DNA of 64,000 nucleotides from the NCBI GenBank assembly GCA_009192285.1, contig WBVU01000015.1:1066190-1130189 (forward strand), read 5' to 3'. The notes beneath the pieces were generated by a model. That model was not told where the DNA came from. It searched no databases and was given only the letters and a program-made list of their open reading frames with translations. The position numbers and the translations under genes were made by a program. Source of the DNA: Morchella semilibera. Lineage: Eukaryota; Ascomycota; Pezizomycetes; Pezizales; Morchellaceae. Shown here piece by piece: positions 1 through 10,648 of this stretch (position 1 is its first letter; every line of letters starts with the position of its first letter).

Positions 1-2
1 GC

Positions 3-245
3 CGGAATAGGCAGCAATCAGCCCTTGAGCTCCTCAATCAGAAGTACCTTAATAAGTACCCTGTGGGTGTTGGTATTGCGGACTCTAACATCAGAATCGG
101 GCGTGTCTGGGGGGCTGCGGAGATCGCTCAGAAGCGTGAGGAGGACAGAGCCAAAAACCTGCGGCGCCGCACAACGGGAAAGCTGAAGACTCCCTTGGTT
201 CCCCTCCCCGGAGGTAGTGGTGATGGTGATGGTGATAGTGTTTAG
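3..245 (+). CDS. C-terminal fragment of an unrecognised protein
   Basis: A frame is open from the window edge to a stop at 243-245 and encodes about 80 residues. It is rich in Q, R and K, with a basic run (KNLRRRTTGK) and a Gly/Asp tail (GGSGDGDGDSV). No domain is recognisable. It could be the tail of a transposase, as transposon fragments dominate the next 35 kb, or of a host gene whose body lies outside the window. The first residues are cut by the window edge. Confidence 0.35.
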   Translation, partial: RNRQQSALELLNQKYLNKYPVGVGIADSNIRIGRVWGAAEIAQKREEDRAKNLRRRTTGKLKTPLVPLPGGSGDGDGDSV

Positions 246-874
246 GCCTATTTGGCGAGAGTTTGGACAGGTTTTGCGAGATTCTAGTGAGTTATTCGCA
301 TTTTAGCATGATTGATCTATTAACTGACCCACAAGATTTTTTCTCCCCAATTATTTTGTTCTAGGGTATACAGACGATTTCGAAAGGTTTGCAATAGCTT
401 AAGAGCTCTCAACATTGGTTGCGTAACAGCTTTGTGTTCGGTTATATTGTTTGTTTCCTTGAGTCCGCGCCATTTCTAGTTAACCACGGTAGCATTTTGG
501 TGTGACATACATATTAGCAGAGTGTTGATTTGAGGCTTGGTATATTAGAGAGCGTTGCATTTATTCTTAGGTTTGGTAGCATTTATATTGATACTGATAG
601 GCGTAGCGAATATCAAAGTGATTTGAATGCCCGAATGCTACTAGTGATCTTGAAAAGCTATCGCGAAGGTCTCCTGAAAACATCATTATTGCGAGGATAT
701 TACCCGCATGAGGCTATTTTAACCCAAATTTGGTGTGCCAGCCCATACTAATTAGCCAATTTTGTCTGTATTGTGGTTAGCTTTATGATTACATGAAAAT
801 TTTCAGCCAAGCACTTTTGATTAGAAATCAGGACAGCCTTCAAAACCCTCAGGAGAGCCCTCACAGGCATCAAG
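246..874. other. AT-rich stretch without a supported gene
   Basis: There is no convincing coding sequence. A 73-codon open frame at 530-751 has no recognisable motif. A pyrimidine-rich run and AT-rich sequence precede the ATG at 875, so this may include the 5' flank of the next gene-like unit. Confidence 0.5.
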
Positions 875-3143
875 ATGCCTCAAGCAAAGCGTCCCTTAAG
901 GTCGGAAACGACCAAATCCACTCCAAGCCTCCCTGACCCTGAAGACCACAATGGGGAAACTACGGAGCAAGATTCGAACAAGGGTGAGGCTGTACCCGAG
1001 AAAGCTCCCAACACTCTCACGAGAGTCAGCACAACCACGAAGAAAGCTCAAGGAAAGCGGCTGCCCCAAAGGAGTACTTCTTCTCGTAAACGCTTTAGGT
1101 TTTCAAATGAAATCTCATCGGATGAGGACCTACCTGACCCCCCAGAGCGCCGCTCGACCAAAGCCTCGACCAAAGCCCAGGGAGTCCCCAAATCATCTCT
1201 TAAAAGCCATTCTCGACAAAACAAAAAATCTAGAAAATCCGGTGCTCGAGTAGAGTTTAACCTCGAAAAACACCCGTCCGAGGGAGAGCAAGAGGTTCAA
1301 GAGCGCCTTACAACCAGTTCTTCAGAATATGATGATGACCTAGATACTCCAGTACTACGCGAACAAAGCGTGAGGCATCAGTTAGCAGACAAAAGACCCT
1401 CGGGTACGCAGGTCGGAGATGAAAGACCCCCGGGTACGCAAGTCGCCGGAAAGAGACCTCTGAGTAGTCAGGTAACAACTGCCAGAGGTGTGGCGAGTGC
1501 TCGGAGAAAAACCACCGGTGCGGTTGCTGAGACAATTGCGTCGTCAGAAGTGGAGATTAACGTTATTCAAGTAATTAACCCCAGTCTTTTTTTTGATAAG
1601 TGACTGAGATGAAAGAAATTTTAGAAGGGAAATCGTACATTGTCGAAGCCAACGAAAAATCCATCAAGCGCTCCATAAAGACCGCCGATGACTCCTGTGG
1701 ACCCAGTGATGGCTCCTACTTCTACCCCCAGGAGACTGAGTGCTTTTAATTACTCTTCATCTTTTCGTATCCCCCCCCTTTCCACTTCTAGGTTAGGAGA
1801 ATCGTCACCAACACCAATGGCATTGAATCCTGGATTCATGCCAGCAAGCGATGATAGCTCCTGGAGCGGTTCTCCGAACTTTGGGATTAGTTCTCGAATG
1901 CCTCGAACAATGGAGCCATCCCCACTAGGGAGATCACTCGGAATAACGATACAGCGAACCCTAACTATCTGTCGCCTTCACCTTCTTTACCTCCGCCTCA
2001 TGATGACGACAGGTTATTCTTACCAAACTCCTGAAAGCTCTCATCAAGCCTCTGCTGGCCAGATACCTCGTACACCTGCTCCAAACTCTAGGAGTGCGAG
2101 TGTTGCTTTCTTTGGAAGCTCAAAGGATGAGAAAAGTGTAGTATATTGATAGGTGATCACACACTGTTTGAAGAGCCTTTTTCCAAGCCCTGCGAGACTC
2201 TCGGTATTGGTGGTGAATATGTGGGTACAAGCAAGTCGTAGTTTGGGAATCAGCGCAGAAATCGACGAGGTTATTATAAAACAGGTGAGTGTCCCTGAAG
2301 ATCTCATGATAGCTCCTAGGGAACTGAGGAGGCCCCACAGGTTAGAAGCTTGCACTCCCGAGTGCGGTCACACTTGATGAGCGCAGTGAAGAACGGCTAG
2401 CAGACTCCAGGATTTACGGAATTGCAAAAATTCGCACACAAGTGGAGAGGGCCGAAAGAGTCGACTATCTTTTGAGGAATGATCGGTTCATCAGCCATCC
2501 AGCGTATTATGAGGTATATCCAATTCTTGGGAACCACGACGATAGCTCTAACAAGCCTTAGGCATGAAGCTGCAAATTCTTAGCTCCGGAGATCATCGAG
2601 GTTTTATATTATAGGTTTTTTGATGGGGCTAGGAGGCGAGGATCCCGTGAACCAGATTTCCTCGACCGAATAAAACATACATTGATATGCCTGATAGCAA
2701 CCGCCATTTGGCATGGGATTCGCGCATGGTCCACGGGGAATTATGTGATACCGCAAAATTTCCAGACTCAAAATGATAGTGTAGTGAGTAAGTATTTCTC
2801 ATAGCTCCTGGAGGTATGGCGGGTTCTAACCAAGGTGTTACGAATGCTCTAGAAACCTTCACGAGGATGGTAAACACTTGGAGGTCACGTAGTCGTTCCA
2901 ACCAGGAAGGAATCTTGAAATTGATAAAGGACAATCTTCGAGACAAGGTAAGAGCCCGATCTTAATTACCGACTATAATCCAAACTGATAATTCGTAAAT
3001 ACAAGAGAAGAAGGGGGTTACGGTCGAGGATATTCCAGTTGAGGGTCTTAGCGAGGACGATGATGCTCTGGCGGAAGCTCTGGAAGCTCTCAGGAGTGCT
3101 CGGGGAGATCAAGGCCAGAAATCTAAACCCGGCCAAACTAACC
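875..3143 (+). pseudogene. DUF6532-like protein gene, copy A (degenerate, 3' end lost)
   Basis: The unit starts at ATG 875 (MPQAKRPLRSETTKS). A basic, Ser/Pro/Glu-rich disordered N-terminus runs to 1,603 and ends with AETIASSEVE. A second disordered block follows (1,688-2,149). Then come conserved helical blocks: ARLSVLVVNMWVQASRSLG (about 2,190-2,240), GIAKIRTQVERAERVDYLLRND (about 2,420-2,485, in two parts) and LICLIATAIWHGIRAW (about 2,685-2,735). The last part matches the C-terminal pattern of fungal DUF6532 domains (LVATA...W.TG) as I remember it. Every block has a counterpart in copy B on the other strand at 3.7-6.1 kb. Stops and frame changes separate the blocks. Some may be introns, as in copy B, but no single clean model can be read. 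Homology ends at about 3,110, just before a CATCAGCAA element end at 3,146, so that insertion probably removed the 3' end. Function unknown. Confidence 0.5.
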
Positions 3144-3145
3144 TC

Positions 3146-3440
3146 ATCAGCAAACCTAGATGGCCTTCTCAGACGTTCACGGAGCTCAGGACGCTCAGGG
3201 CGCATGAAAGACAAACTCAATCTCCAAAGGTTCTTTCAATCTCAGGGCGCGCCTGGGCGTACATATCACGTCATGCCTCTCCTGGCGTGAAGAACCCTTC
3301 CTGGCACCTATACCATTTCCTGATTCCTCCTGGCGTGGTCATAGATGCTCCTGAAGATACATATATCTCCCTGGCATCACCTGAAGGTGCCTATATTACC
3401 TGGAGCCGCCTGACGCTCTCACTCCTCACCCTGAATTAAT
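3146..3440. repeat. CATCAGCAA-ended insertion with short CCTGGCG repeats
   Basis: Homology between DUF6532-like copies A and B stops just before the sequence CATCAGCAAACC at 3,146. This resembles the terminus of the MITE family at 15,343 and 32,096. The interior is built from repeated short pieces such as CTCAGGGCGC, CCTGGCGT and CCTGGCAC. No matching right terminus (TTGCTGATG) was found within the next few hundred bases, so the right edge is a guess. Confidence 0.35.
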
Positions 3441-3540
3441 AGGGGTCCCATTTCGCTCTCATAGCACTCATGATACCTCTAGTAGCTATTGGTGGTTAAA
3501 TTCCGCTCTTGATAATACATCCATGTCCACGAAATAATAT

Positions 3541-3640
3541 TACAATAAAAATAATCCCAATAGAAACCCAATAGAAATAATCCCAATAGAAATAATCCCA
3601 ATAAGAATAATCCCGATAGAAATAATCCCATAGAAATAGT
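3541..3640. repeat. AT-rich minisatellite, unit about 17 bp
   Basis: An imperfect tandem repeat of AATAATCCCAATAGAAA and shortened versions runs about six times between the two DUF6532-like units. It is non-coding. Confidence 0.75.
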
Positions 3641-3696
3641 AACGTCTTCCAAAAGCTCAGAGAGCTATCGCGATATCTCGTAGGGACTTGTTCGTC

Positions 3697-6077
3697 TCAT
3701 TCATCTCGCTCGAGATCCTGCTCTGGCTCAACCGGGAGCTCCTGTTCTTCCTCCTCAGTCTCCCCGTAGACATCGACGTGAACTTCCCGCAGCTGGGCGC
3801 CAACAACCTCCGGATCAAGACTATCCTCATAGTTAGTCCCCTGGGATGCCTCTGGAGTCATCGTGGTCCCCCTTCTAGAATTCCGGAATGCTGCCAGAGC
3901 TGCAGCGAGAGCATCATCATCTTCCTTAAGACCATCTACTGGTATTACCTCCAGCACAACGCCCTTCTTTTCTCGTATCTATTTTAAAGGTTAGTATGTT
4001 TCGGCGATATCGTTCTGATCAAAAACTACCATATCACGAAGATTCTCCTTAATCAACTCTAACGTTCCAGCCTGATTTTCTGGTGTCCGGCTATTCCATG
4101 TGTTTGTCATTCTCGTGAATGTCTCTGGGGCACACTGCACCACATCAGTATGAGCATTCCCGATAGCCCCCTGGGCAGTGGCCACTACTTACTCACAACC
4201 GTCTCATTCCCGGACTGAAAATGGTCTGGTTTCATGTAAACCCCCGTCGACCAGGCGCGCAACCCATGCCAAATTGCAGTAGCCACCAAACAGATCAGGA
4301 TAGGGTTTATTCGCTCGAGAAATTCGGGATCCCTGACTCCTCGCATCCGGATACCTTCGAAGAATTTATAATATAAAATATCAACTATCTCCGGCGCTAG
4401 GAACCGGCAACGATACTCCTAATAGCTGTGAGAGTTATACTCAATGCTCTAGTGGGTATGTGGAATTCCCACCTCGTAGTGATCAGGATGGCTGATGAAA
4501 TGATCATTCTTCAAAAGGTAACGGATACGGCTCGCCCGTTCGTGCGATGTTGGGAGCTTAGCAAACCCATAAAGAGATGAGTCGGCGAGCCGCCCTTTCA
4601 CTTCATGCATCAAATGTGAACGGACTCGGGAGTGAAGACTTCTGACCTACGCTTGGTTAACATCTCTCAGAACATTGGGTCAGAACATTGGGGAGTGCTG
4701 CTAGAGCATTAGGGAGTGTTGCTAGAGCACTTGCCTGCTTAATGACGGTGTCATCAATATCTGTTTTACACCCCAAAGTGTTACAAGCCTTTTTCCACAT
4801 ATTTATTGATAGAACCGTTAGTCTTGCCGCGCACGGGAACGGTTCACGTAGAAGAGTATGCTCCCCGATCAATGAACTACACTCGCGTTCTACTCTCTGA
4901 CACTCAAGGGACAATACACTAGCACTCCTGGAACTTTGCGCTTTGCTTGACTGGTTTTTCTGAGAGCTCCCGGAGCTATCGTCAGCGCTTGGATAAGGGT
5001 AGGAAGTGCTCGGAGAGAGCATATGCGAGGAGACCCAGGAGAGCACGTAATCGTCTGTTGTGTCTTCGCTCTCGGGGACAGAGGAGGCCCGCTCGCGGGG
5101 CGCGGGGCTACTCAGCGGGGCAGGTCGGTAAAGTCGACGTTGGCTCGGGGGGGAGATAGGGAGTGCTAGGAGGGATTTGGGGAGAGCTCGAAGGCATCTG
5201 AGGAGAGCTCGGAGGTATCTCTTCCTCAAATCTACTATGCAATGGCGACGAAGGAAATATTCGTGTGGGTCACGATAAGCCGGTGAAGAGAATTGGATAG
5301 GCATAGGTGAGGAGTCAGTAATATAGACAGGAGGCGTTTCCGGTGCCCGGGAAGCACCCGCGGAAGCTGCTGGAGCAGTCGGTGGTTCTATTGGGTAAAC
5401 GGCGGAAGTTCGCCCTCGTTTTGCATTGGTTTGGCAGGCGGCCGATTGCCTTTCTGACTCGTCATCACTGAACATTAGCAGGACCAATCAAATCAGGGAC
5501 AAGAGCCACATTCACGAACCTCAACTACATGAAGATTAACCGATGAGGCAATTGCTTCTGCGGCTGCCGCTGTGGGTTTCTTTAGGGCCTTTGCCAATGC
5601 TCTCGCAGTTGTGGGGGGCACCGATGCAGGCTTCTTCCCACCCGTTTGGCTTCCCTGTGATAGGATTGGATTCATAGTCTCCTCATCGTCTTCAGAGCTT
5701 TCCTGATCGCTCTGGGCAGGGTCTTCATAATCAGATCCGCTGCTGTTATTTTCTTCAGCATTTGATTCCATACCGCCCACATGATCCTCGGGTACATGAA
5801 TCGTCACTCTTCGTGAGGCATCCCCATACCTCTTAGAGGATCCTCGAGTGCGCAGAAGGCCTTTGCTAGAAGCTGCCGATAGGGGGTGTTTGGAAGATGG
5901 GGGTGGTGCTATAGAAGGTCTCCGAGTCGTTCTGGGCGGGGGCATTCCTAGTGGCACTTGAGGTATCTCCGCATCCTCATCAGGACACCTTGGGGGTCTT
6001 GTTCGTTTACTATTAGTAGGGGGGTACACTTCTCCAGTAGAAGCTCGCTTGCTAGGAGGCATGGTGATAGTAATCAC
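3697..6077 (-). pseudogene. DUF6532-like protein gene, copy B (possibly intact with introns)
   Basis: Read on the minus strand, the frame opens at 6,077; ATG 6,062 (MPPSKRASTGE) is the likelier start because it parallels copy A. Blocks in order: a disordered Ser/Pro/Arg/Glu-rich N-terminus to about 5,520; a GT-AG intron that appears to join ...HVVEV to SDDESERQS (5,48x); a long Pro/Ser-rich part with a run of LRALP-type repeats; ARLTVLSINMWKKACNTLG (about 4,790-4,850); a block around SRIRYLLKNDHFISHP (about 4,490-4,560); LICLVATAIWHGLRAWSTG (about 4,245-4,305); and an acidic C-terminus ending EQDLERDE at 3,697. The fold is unknown; the C-terminal half resembles DUF6532. Relative to copy A the middle blocks are roughly half identical, so the pair is old. 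No catalytic motif was seen. DUF6532 genes are common and repetitive in mushrooms and some ascomycetes, which makes a mobile or parasitic origin possible, but this is inference. Confidence 0.5.
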
Positions 6078-6210
6078 GGTGATGATAGGGGTATCTCGAG
6101 AATGGTGTCTTTGGAAGAGCCCCTGCCCCTGATTTTGAGCACAAGGCTTGGCAAGGCAATATTTGAGCTAAACCGAAAGCAGACGGACACTAGTATCAAT
6201 CGGGTTAGTA

Positions 6211-6430
6211 TGTAATCACAAGTGCTCACTCGATAACCTTACATCCCCCACAGCACTGGTCGTTACCACCTGAGCTACCGTGGTGAGGTGTTTAGATATT
6301 TTTTTTGACTAGATGTTATCACAAGTGCTCACTCGGTAACCACACAGCATCCCCACAGTACTGGCCATTGCTCTCTGAGCTATCGCAATGAGGCGGTCTG
6401 ACATCTCAATTAGATATTTTTTTTTGACTA
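6211..6430 (-). repeat. Two head-to-tail tRNA-like repeats
   Basis: Two units of about 100 and 117 bp (6,211-6,311 and 6,314-6,430) share AATCACAAGTGCTCACTCG-type sequence and each ends in a T-run plus GACTAG on the plus strand. On the minus strand each has an A-box-like TAGCTCAGGTGG or TAGCTCAGAGAG. About 50 nt further on there is a B-box-like GGTTATCGAGT or GGTTACCGAGT. This suggests a tRNA-derived SINE-like repeat or decayed tRNA duplicates. No full cloverleaf can be drawn, so these are not called as tRNA genes. Confidence 0.4.
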
Positions 6431-6571
6431 GGTCTGATATTTTTATTTGATAGTGTAATATCGTCCTCTTGGATAATAATTAAGTAATGTTTATTCGATT
6501 AAAACTTTTAATATGTAGTTACACTAATAATCACGCTCATTGCGTACAGCCGCGTTTCACGAACTAAATAG

Positions 6572-6843
6572 CGTCCTAAAAACCATAGCTACTATGAGCC
6601 GGAAATACGTCGAGAAAATGATATGCTCTAGTTTCAAAACCTCGGGATCGCGACGAAACGATTTTTCGATGTTAGAAACCCCCCCTTTTATGTGGATAAA
6701 CCCCCCCTTTTATATGGATACATAAAAGGGGGGGGTTTTCTAACATCGAAAAATCGTTTCGTCGCGATCCCGAGGTTTTGAAACTAGAGCATATCATTTT
6801 CTCGACGTATTTCCGGCTCACAGTAGCTATGGTTTTCGGGACG
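6572..6843. repeat. 272-bp foldback element (arms about 120 bp)
   Basis: The left arm begins CGTCC.AAAAACCATAGCT and continues through GAGCCGGAAATACGTCGAG and GAAACGATTTTTCGATG. The same sequence returns inverted on the right (CGAAAAATCGTTTCGTC ... AGCTATGGTTTTCGGGACG). Mismatches are very few. The loop of about 30 bases at 6,692-6,720 is itself a C-run/G-run repeat (AACCCCCCCTTTTATRTGGATA). It has no coding capacity; a foldback MITE is the best explanation. Confidence 0.85.
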
Positions 6844-6950
6844 TGGTGCCTCCCCTAGGTATCCCGACGACTAGGAGAGGCCTATCTACGTGCTTCCTAG
6901 CTGCGAAGGGACTAAATGGGGGGCCAACCCGCCCTTTAAGCGTGGTTTTG

Positions 6951-7030
6951 TTGGGCGTAGGATTGGGCGTAGGATTGGGCGTAGGATTGGGCGTAGGATT
7001 GGGCGTAAGTTTGGTTGGGCATAGGACTGG
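6951..7030. repeat. 12-bp minisatellite TTGGGCGTAGGA
   Basis: About five perfect head-to-tail units are followed by two degenerate ones (GTTGGGCATAGGACTGGGCG). A short interstitial TAACCC repeat (two units) lies 180 bp further at about 7,209. Non-coding. Confidence 0.85.
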
Positions 7031-7790
7031 GCGAATTAGGAGACCATATAGATGTTAGTATTGGTGACTATCACGAGATATGAATATACTCTGTATAGGG
7101 GTTGAGGTTGAGGGTGGGGGGTAGGTGAAGCCATAGAGATAAAGCCGTAGACGTACAATTGCAAGTAGAGAGATGAGGGTGGAGCGTAATGACTAACCCC
7201 CCCTTCCTAACCCTAACCCTGCTTTCCACTTTGAGTCTAATTTATTGATTCACTAAAGATCCTTAATTAAGCCTAATCGGGCTCTAAGAAGGCACCAAAC
7301 ATAACCCAATCAGGGCAAATGATTAGATTATTAGGCACATAATAAGTTCAGCATCCGTTCTGAGACTAGCATCACATAAAAAATCTAAATCAGCCCTAAC
7401 CGACCCTATGATACCGAGTGCCCCATCGATCATCACGACTACTCCCAGAGCCCTTTCCAATCCTCCTCAAGTATCGAAAACCTACAAAAGCTAGGTGAGA
7501 TGTTAGGATGCCTACTAATCACTGCTTACTAATAATCAAAATCAAAACACGATCCTCTAAATATAGCGCCAACGATCCTCTAAATATATAGAGATAAAAG
7601 AAAGGTATATATACTACTGACTAATTAGTAAAGTAAACAGGGCTAATAGAGAATGAGATAGCTAACCGTAAGATATCGCCAATACTCTCTGAGTCGCCGC
7701 GACTGCACACCTACCTGGCGGCGCTCGAGGGAGCAGGCCTAGGTATAGTTGGTGTGCCTTTGGGTGCGGCTTTGGGGGCTTTGGGAACGT
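7031..7790. other. No gene seen
   Basis: AT-rich, stop-dense sequence containing CCTAACCCTAACCCTG near 7,207 (two telomere-like units, too short for a telomere relic) and a short duplicated phrase GATCCTCTAAATATA near 7,550 and 7,570. No supported coding sequence. Confidence 0.5.
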
Positions 7791-7792
7791 TA

Positions 7793-8821
7793 CTAGCAGC
7801 TCTCCTCGCTGCTATCTCTGCCTGTGTCCATATCTTCCCAGCAGGAAATCCGGGTCTCCAACACAGACGGCGTCGGGAAACTTCCTTTGGTATATAGGTT
7901 CAAGATGGTCAATACCACCCTGCTGCCTATCACGACGGACAACATACTCCTGTATGATCCTCTGAAAGCTCTCAAAGGTACGGGGCATATTCACCCGGCG
8001 TCCAGTACTGGTCACCCTAAAGTTGAGATCAAAGCTGGAGTCTTCTGCAGGAATGTCGAGGATGGAATAATCAGTCTCCTCAATGTGCGGAAACCTTTGG
8101 TGGCTGGGCGGAGACTCGTCACCACGTTCACCAAAACCAGCGCCTTCCCTGTGGAGTATTGCTAAGAGCCGTCGAGGTCTAGCGGTGGTGTCGGCCAATC
8201 ACCCTCAAGCTCTTCGCCGTCGGTAATCTGCACCACTGGTGGGTCATTTGTCGGAGCACCTGGAAGAGAGGATGGAGCATTCCGCGATTGCTCCCCGGAA
8301 GTCCTGATAACTCTATCAGGCATGGTGTGCTTCATTATCACCTTGCACAGCCCACTAAACGATCTCCATTCAACACTCCTATGAAACTGGGCTCGTTGAC
8401 CGGGTTGTCCCACTGGCACGTGTAGTTCGGGGCAGTATCGGGGTCGTAGGGAGCGATGGCATCAGGGTCGACTACAGTAACCATCACAGTCACCCTCGAT
8501 TGCCCTGCGGGCTCATGCGATCGCTTCTGGCGCTTTGGGGGGGGCAAGTCTTCAGGGTCTTCAAGGGTCATCAGGTGTGTCAGAACCATTGTTCTCACGG
8601 AGCTCTCGCTGCCCTGTGATCTTTGAAGACCTTTCCTTATTTCCAACGTCGGCGATGACCCACTTGAGAGCTTCCTCGATTCTTCTCCGGTCAGCGGTGT
8701 TAGGTCCGGCCCAGACAGGCCTGTGCCCGGAGAGATATGGGGTTCTCATCATCCAGTTACAAAGGCCGTTGAAGGCGGCAGCGCCGGAGACGGTTTTATT
8801 TACCCAAGCTGTCGATATCAT
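7793..8821 (-). pseudogene. Decayed gene of unknown family
   Basis: On the minus strand, four overlapping open frames switch from one to the next between 8,821 and about 7,793. This is the pattern of a frameshifted coding region. Readable parts include ALKWVIADVG near the start, a basic Pro-rich segment (PPPKRQKRSHEP, NLS-like), and an aromatic, charged C-terminal part (RTFESFQRIIQEYVVRRDRQ). The last part ends in a Pro/Ala/Lys-rich tail. No family was recognised. It lies directly upstream of the Plavaka remnant but in opposite orientation, so it might be a passenger gene of that element. That is speculative. Confidence 0.35.
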
Positions 8822-8871
8822 TTGCGCGTGTAATTCCTTCCGGAGGCGAATATAGACACTCCTGTGATTGG

Positions 8872-9900
8872 CTAGGCCAGGGCCATCTTAGCCTTTCCTG
8901 CCGGAGTTGTCATGTCGTCCGCGGATGCTCTCCTAGGGGTGGCGAGTGCTATGCGGGCACTCGGTATCGCTACTATTGCTTTCGCTGGTGTTGCTTTCGC
9001 TGCTGTTGCTGTCGCGGAAGCTTTCCTATGAGTGGCGAGTGCTATGCGGGCACTGGGTATCGCTGGTGTTGCTTTCGCTGGTGTTGCTTTCACTGGTGTT
9101 GCTTTTGCTGGTGTTGCTTTTGCTGGTGTTGCTTTCGCTGCTGTTGCTGTCGCGGATGCTTTCCTAGGGGTGGCGAGTGCTGTGCGGGCAGTGGGTGTCG
9201 CTACCTGCTGTTTGCTTTCGCTGCTGTTGGTGTTGCTGGTGTTGACGAGGAGTTTGATGCCGGGGATGAGGAATCCCTTACAGCAGGAGCGGGGCGCCGA
9301 GGTAGAGTCTTCCGTAGTCGTCTTACTGGTACCGGCCTTACTGGGCCTGCGGGGCTTGCTGGGGCTAGACTCACTCCCGCGGTGTCGGAGTTGGAGCTAG
9401 GTTCTACTAAATCCCAAGCGCTATGGGAGATACCAGATGTGTTACTGACCAGAGGGCTGTCGGGGAGGCGGCTGTCGGGGAGGCGGCTGTCGGGGAGGCG
9501 AGCGGCGTCTCTAGGAGCAATGGTCGCAGACTATGGGTGTTCTAGGGGCGCCGAGTTCAGGGCTGACTCTTTCGGGGGTTTGAGGAACTTCTTATGGATC
9601 AATGGGAGGCCTGTGGGAGCTCCCGGGAATGCTTTGGGAGGCAATGCTAAACCTCTAGTAAAGATCAATGTAGTGAGTAACGAACAGATAACTTATGACT
9701 TTAGGAAGGCAACCTCAATGCTTTTATACAGGTCCGGCATATGCTTTGAAAGTCGAGGCATCTTGAAAATTGAAAGAAAAGTTGAAACCGTGAGAGTTGA
9801 AACCGTGAGAGTTGAAACCGTGGGGGTTGAGACCGTGAGAGTTGAAACCGTGAGAGTTGAAGATAGAGCTGATAGTGTGTATAGTAGTAGGGAAGGTGGG
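8872..9900. repeat. Low-complexity region with several tandem repeats
   Basis: Three repeat tracts are visible. At 8,940-9,170, units of GTTGCTTTCGCTGGT-type (15-18 bp) within two larger approximate copies that begin GGTGGCGAGTGCTATGCGGG. At 9,465-9,501, three copies of CTGTCGGGGAGGCGG. At 9,784-9,863, about six copies of GAAACCGTGAGAGTT. Long open frames exist on both strands (for example 9,028-10,104 on +) because repeats with unit length divisible by three stay open. The minus-strand reading gives KATPAKATPA-type repeats like a basic disordered tail. No gene can be assigned. Confidence 0.6.
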
Positions 9901-10640
9901 GAGAGGAACACCGGGTGGGTGAAGGCATTCTTATATGCTGAGTGTCACCCAAAACTCAACGGGAGTCATCAGTGCTCTCAGAGCTTCCGCACTGACCCAA
10001 TATGCCTTGTTCCAACATTATCAATATATGACGTCGGTCGGCGGACTCATGCTATTGGTGTTGCTGTTGGTGATTGCTTACGGCTGCAATATTGGAGTCA
10101 GTGACTACTAGTCGATAGATTTAGTCTATAGATTTGGTAGACAGACCCTACATTTAGATATAGCCGGGAAGAACAGCTGCGAGTGCTCAGAGGAAAGTCA
10201 CCAATACTTGCAGAGAGAGAGAAAAGACCCGCGAATTTTTGGAGTGAAACGAGAGAGGTGGGGTGGGTGGTTAGGAGGTTTGGTTGAAGTAGTATGTTGG
10301 AGTTGTTGATAGATGACGTGAGGGAGGTGGTTGGTTGAACAACCAGAAGATTACTAATCATGCATTTCTTGGCAGGGACCTTTGCGGGTCTAATTTCCAA
10401 ACAGTCGTCAGGGATTAGCTTACCTAGAGAGTAGGGATTAGATTGCCTAGAGAGTAGTCGCGAATGCTCATGAAGTAGACTTGCCCTTTCTGCCCCAAAC
10501 GCTACAGCTCTTCAGCGAATTTTGATAAGCATCTTCGCGCTACGCATCCCTTCGAGGCCGATGGTGGTTCGGCAATCAATCACAGCTCTTCGAAGAGTAT
10601 AACAACACCCCCGAGAACACGAATGTGATACCCCTGAGGG
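9901..10640. other. No gene seen
   Basis: No recognisable coding sequence. The region from about 10,480 may include the decayed extreme 5' part of the following Plavaka transposase, since an acidic frame leads into it, but no motif is clear. Confidence 0.45.
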
Positions 10641-10648
10641 CTCTATAG

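Noticed and set aside
7205-7222. Telomere-like TAACCC repeats; a similar pair occurs at 61,332-61,345
   Set aside because: Only two units each; the second lies at the 3' end of CMR1. Not evidence for a chromosome end or an internal telomere.
9028-10104. Long plus-strand open frame (358 codons) rich in Cys, Trp and Val
   Set aside because: The frame stays open because it runs through 15- and 18-bp repeats; composition is extreme, no conserved motif is present and other frames are equally open.
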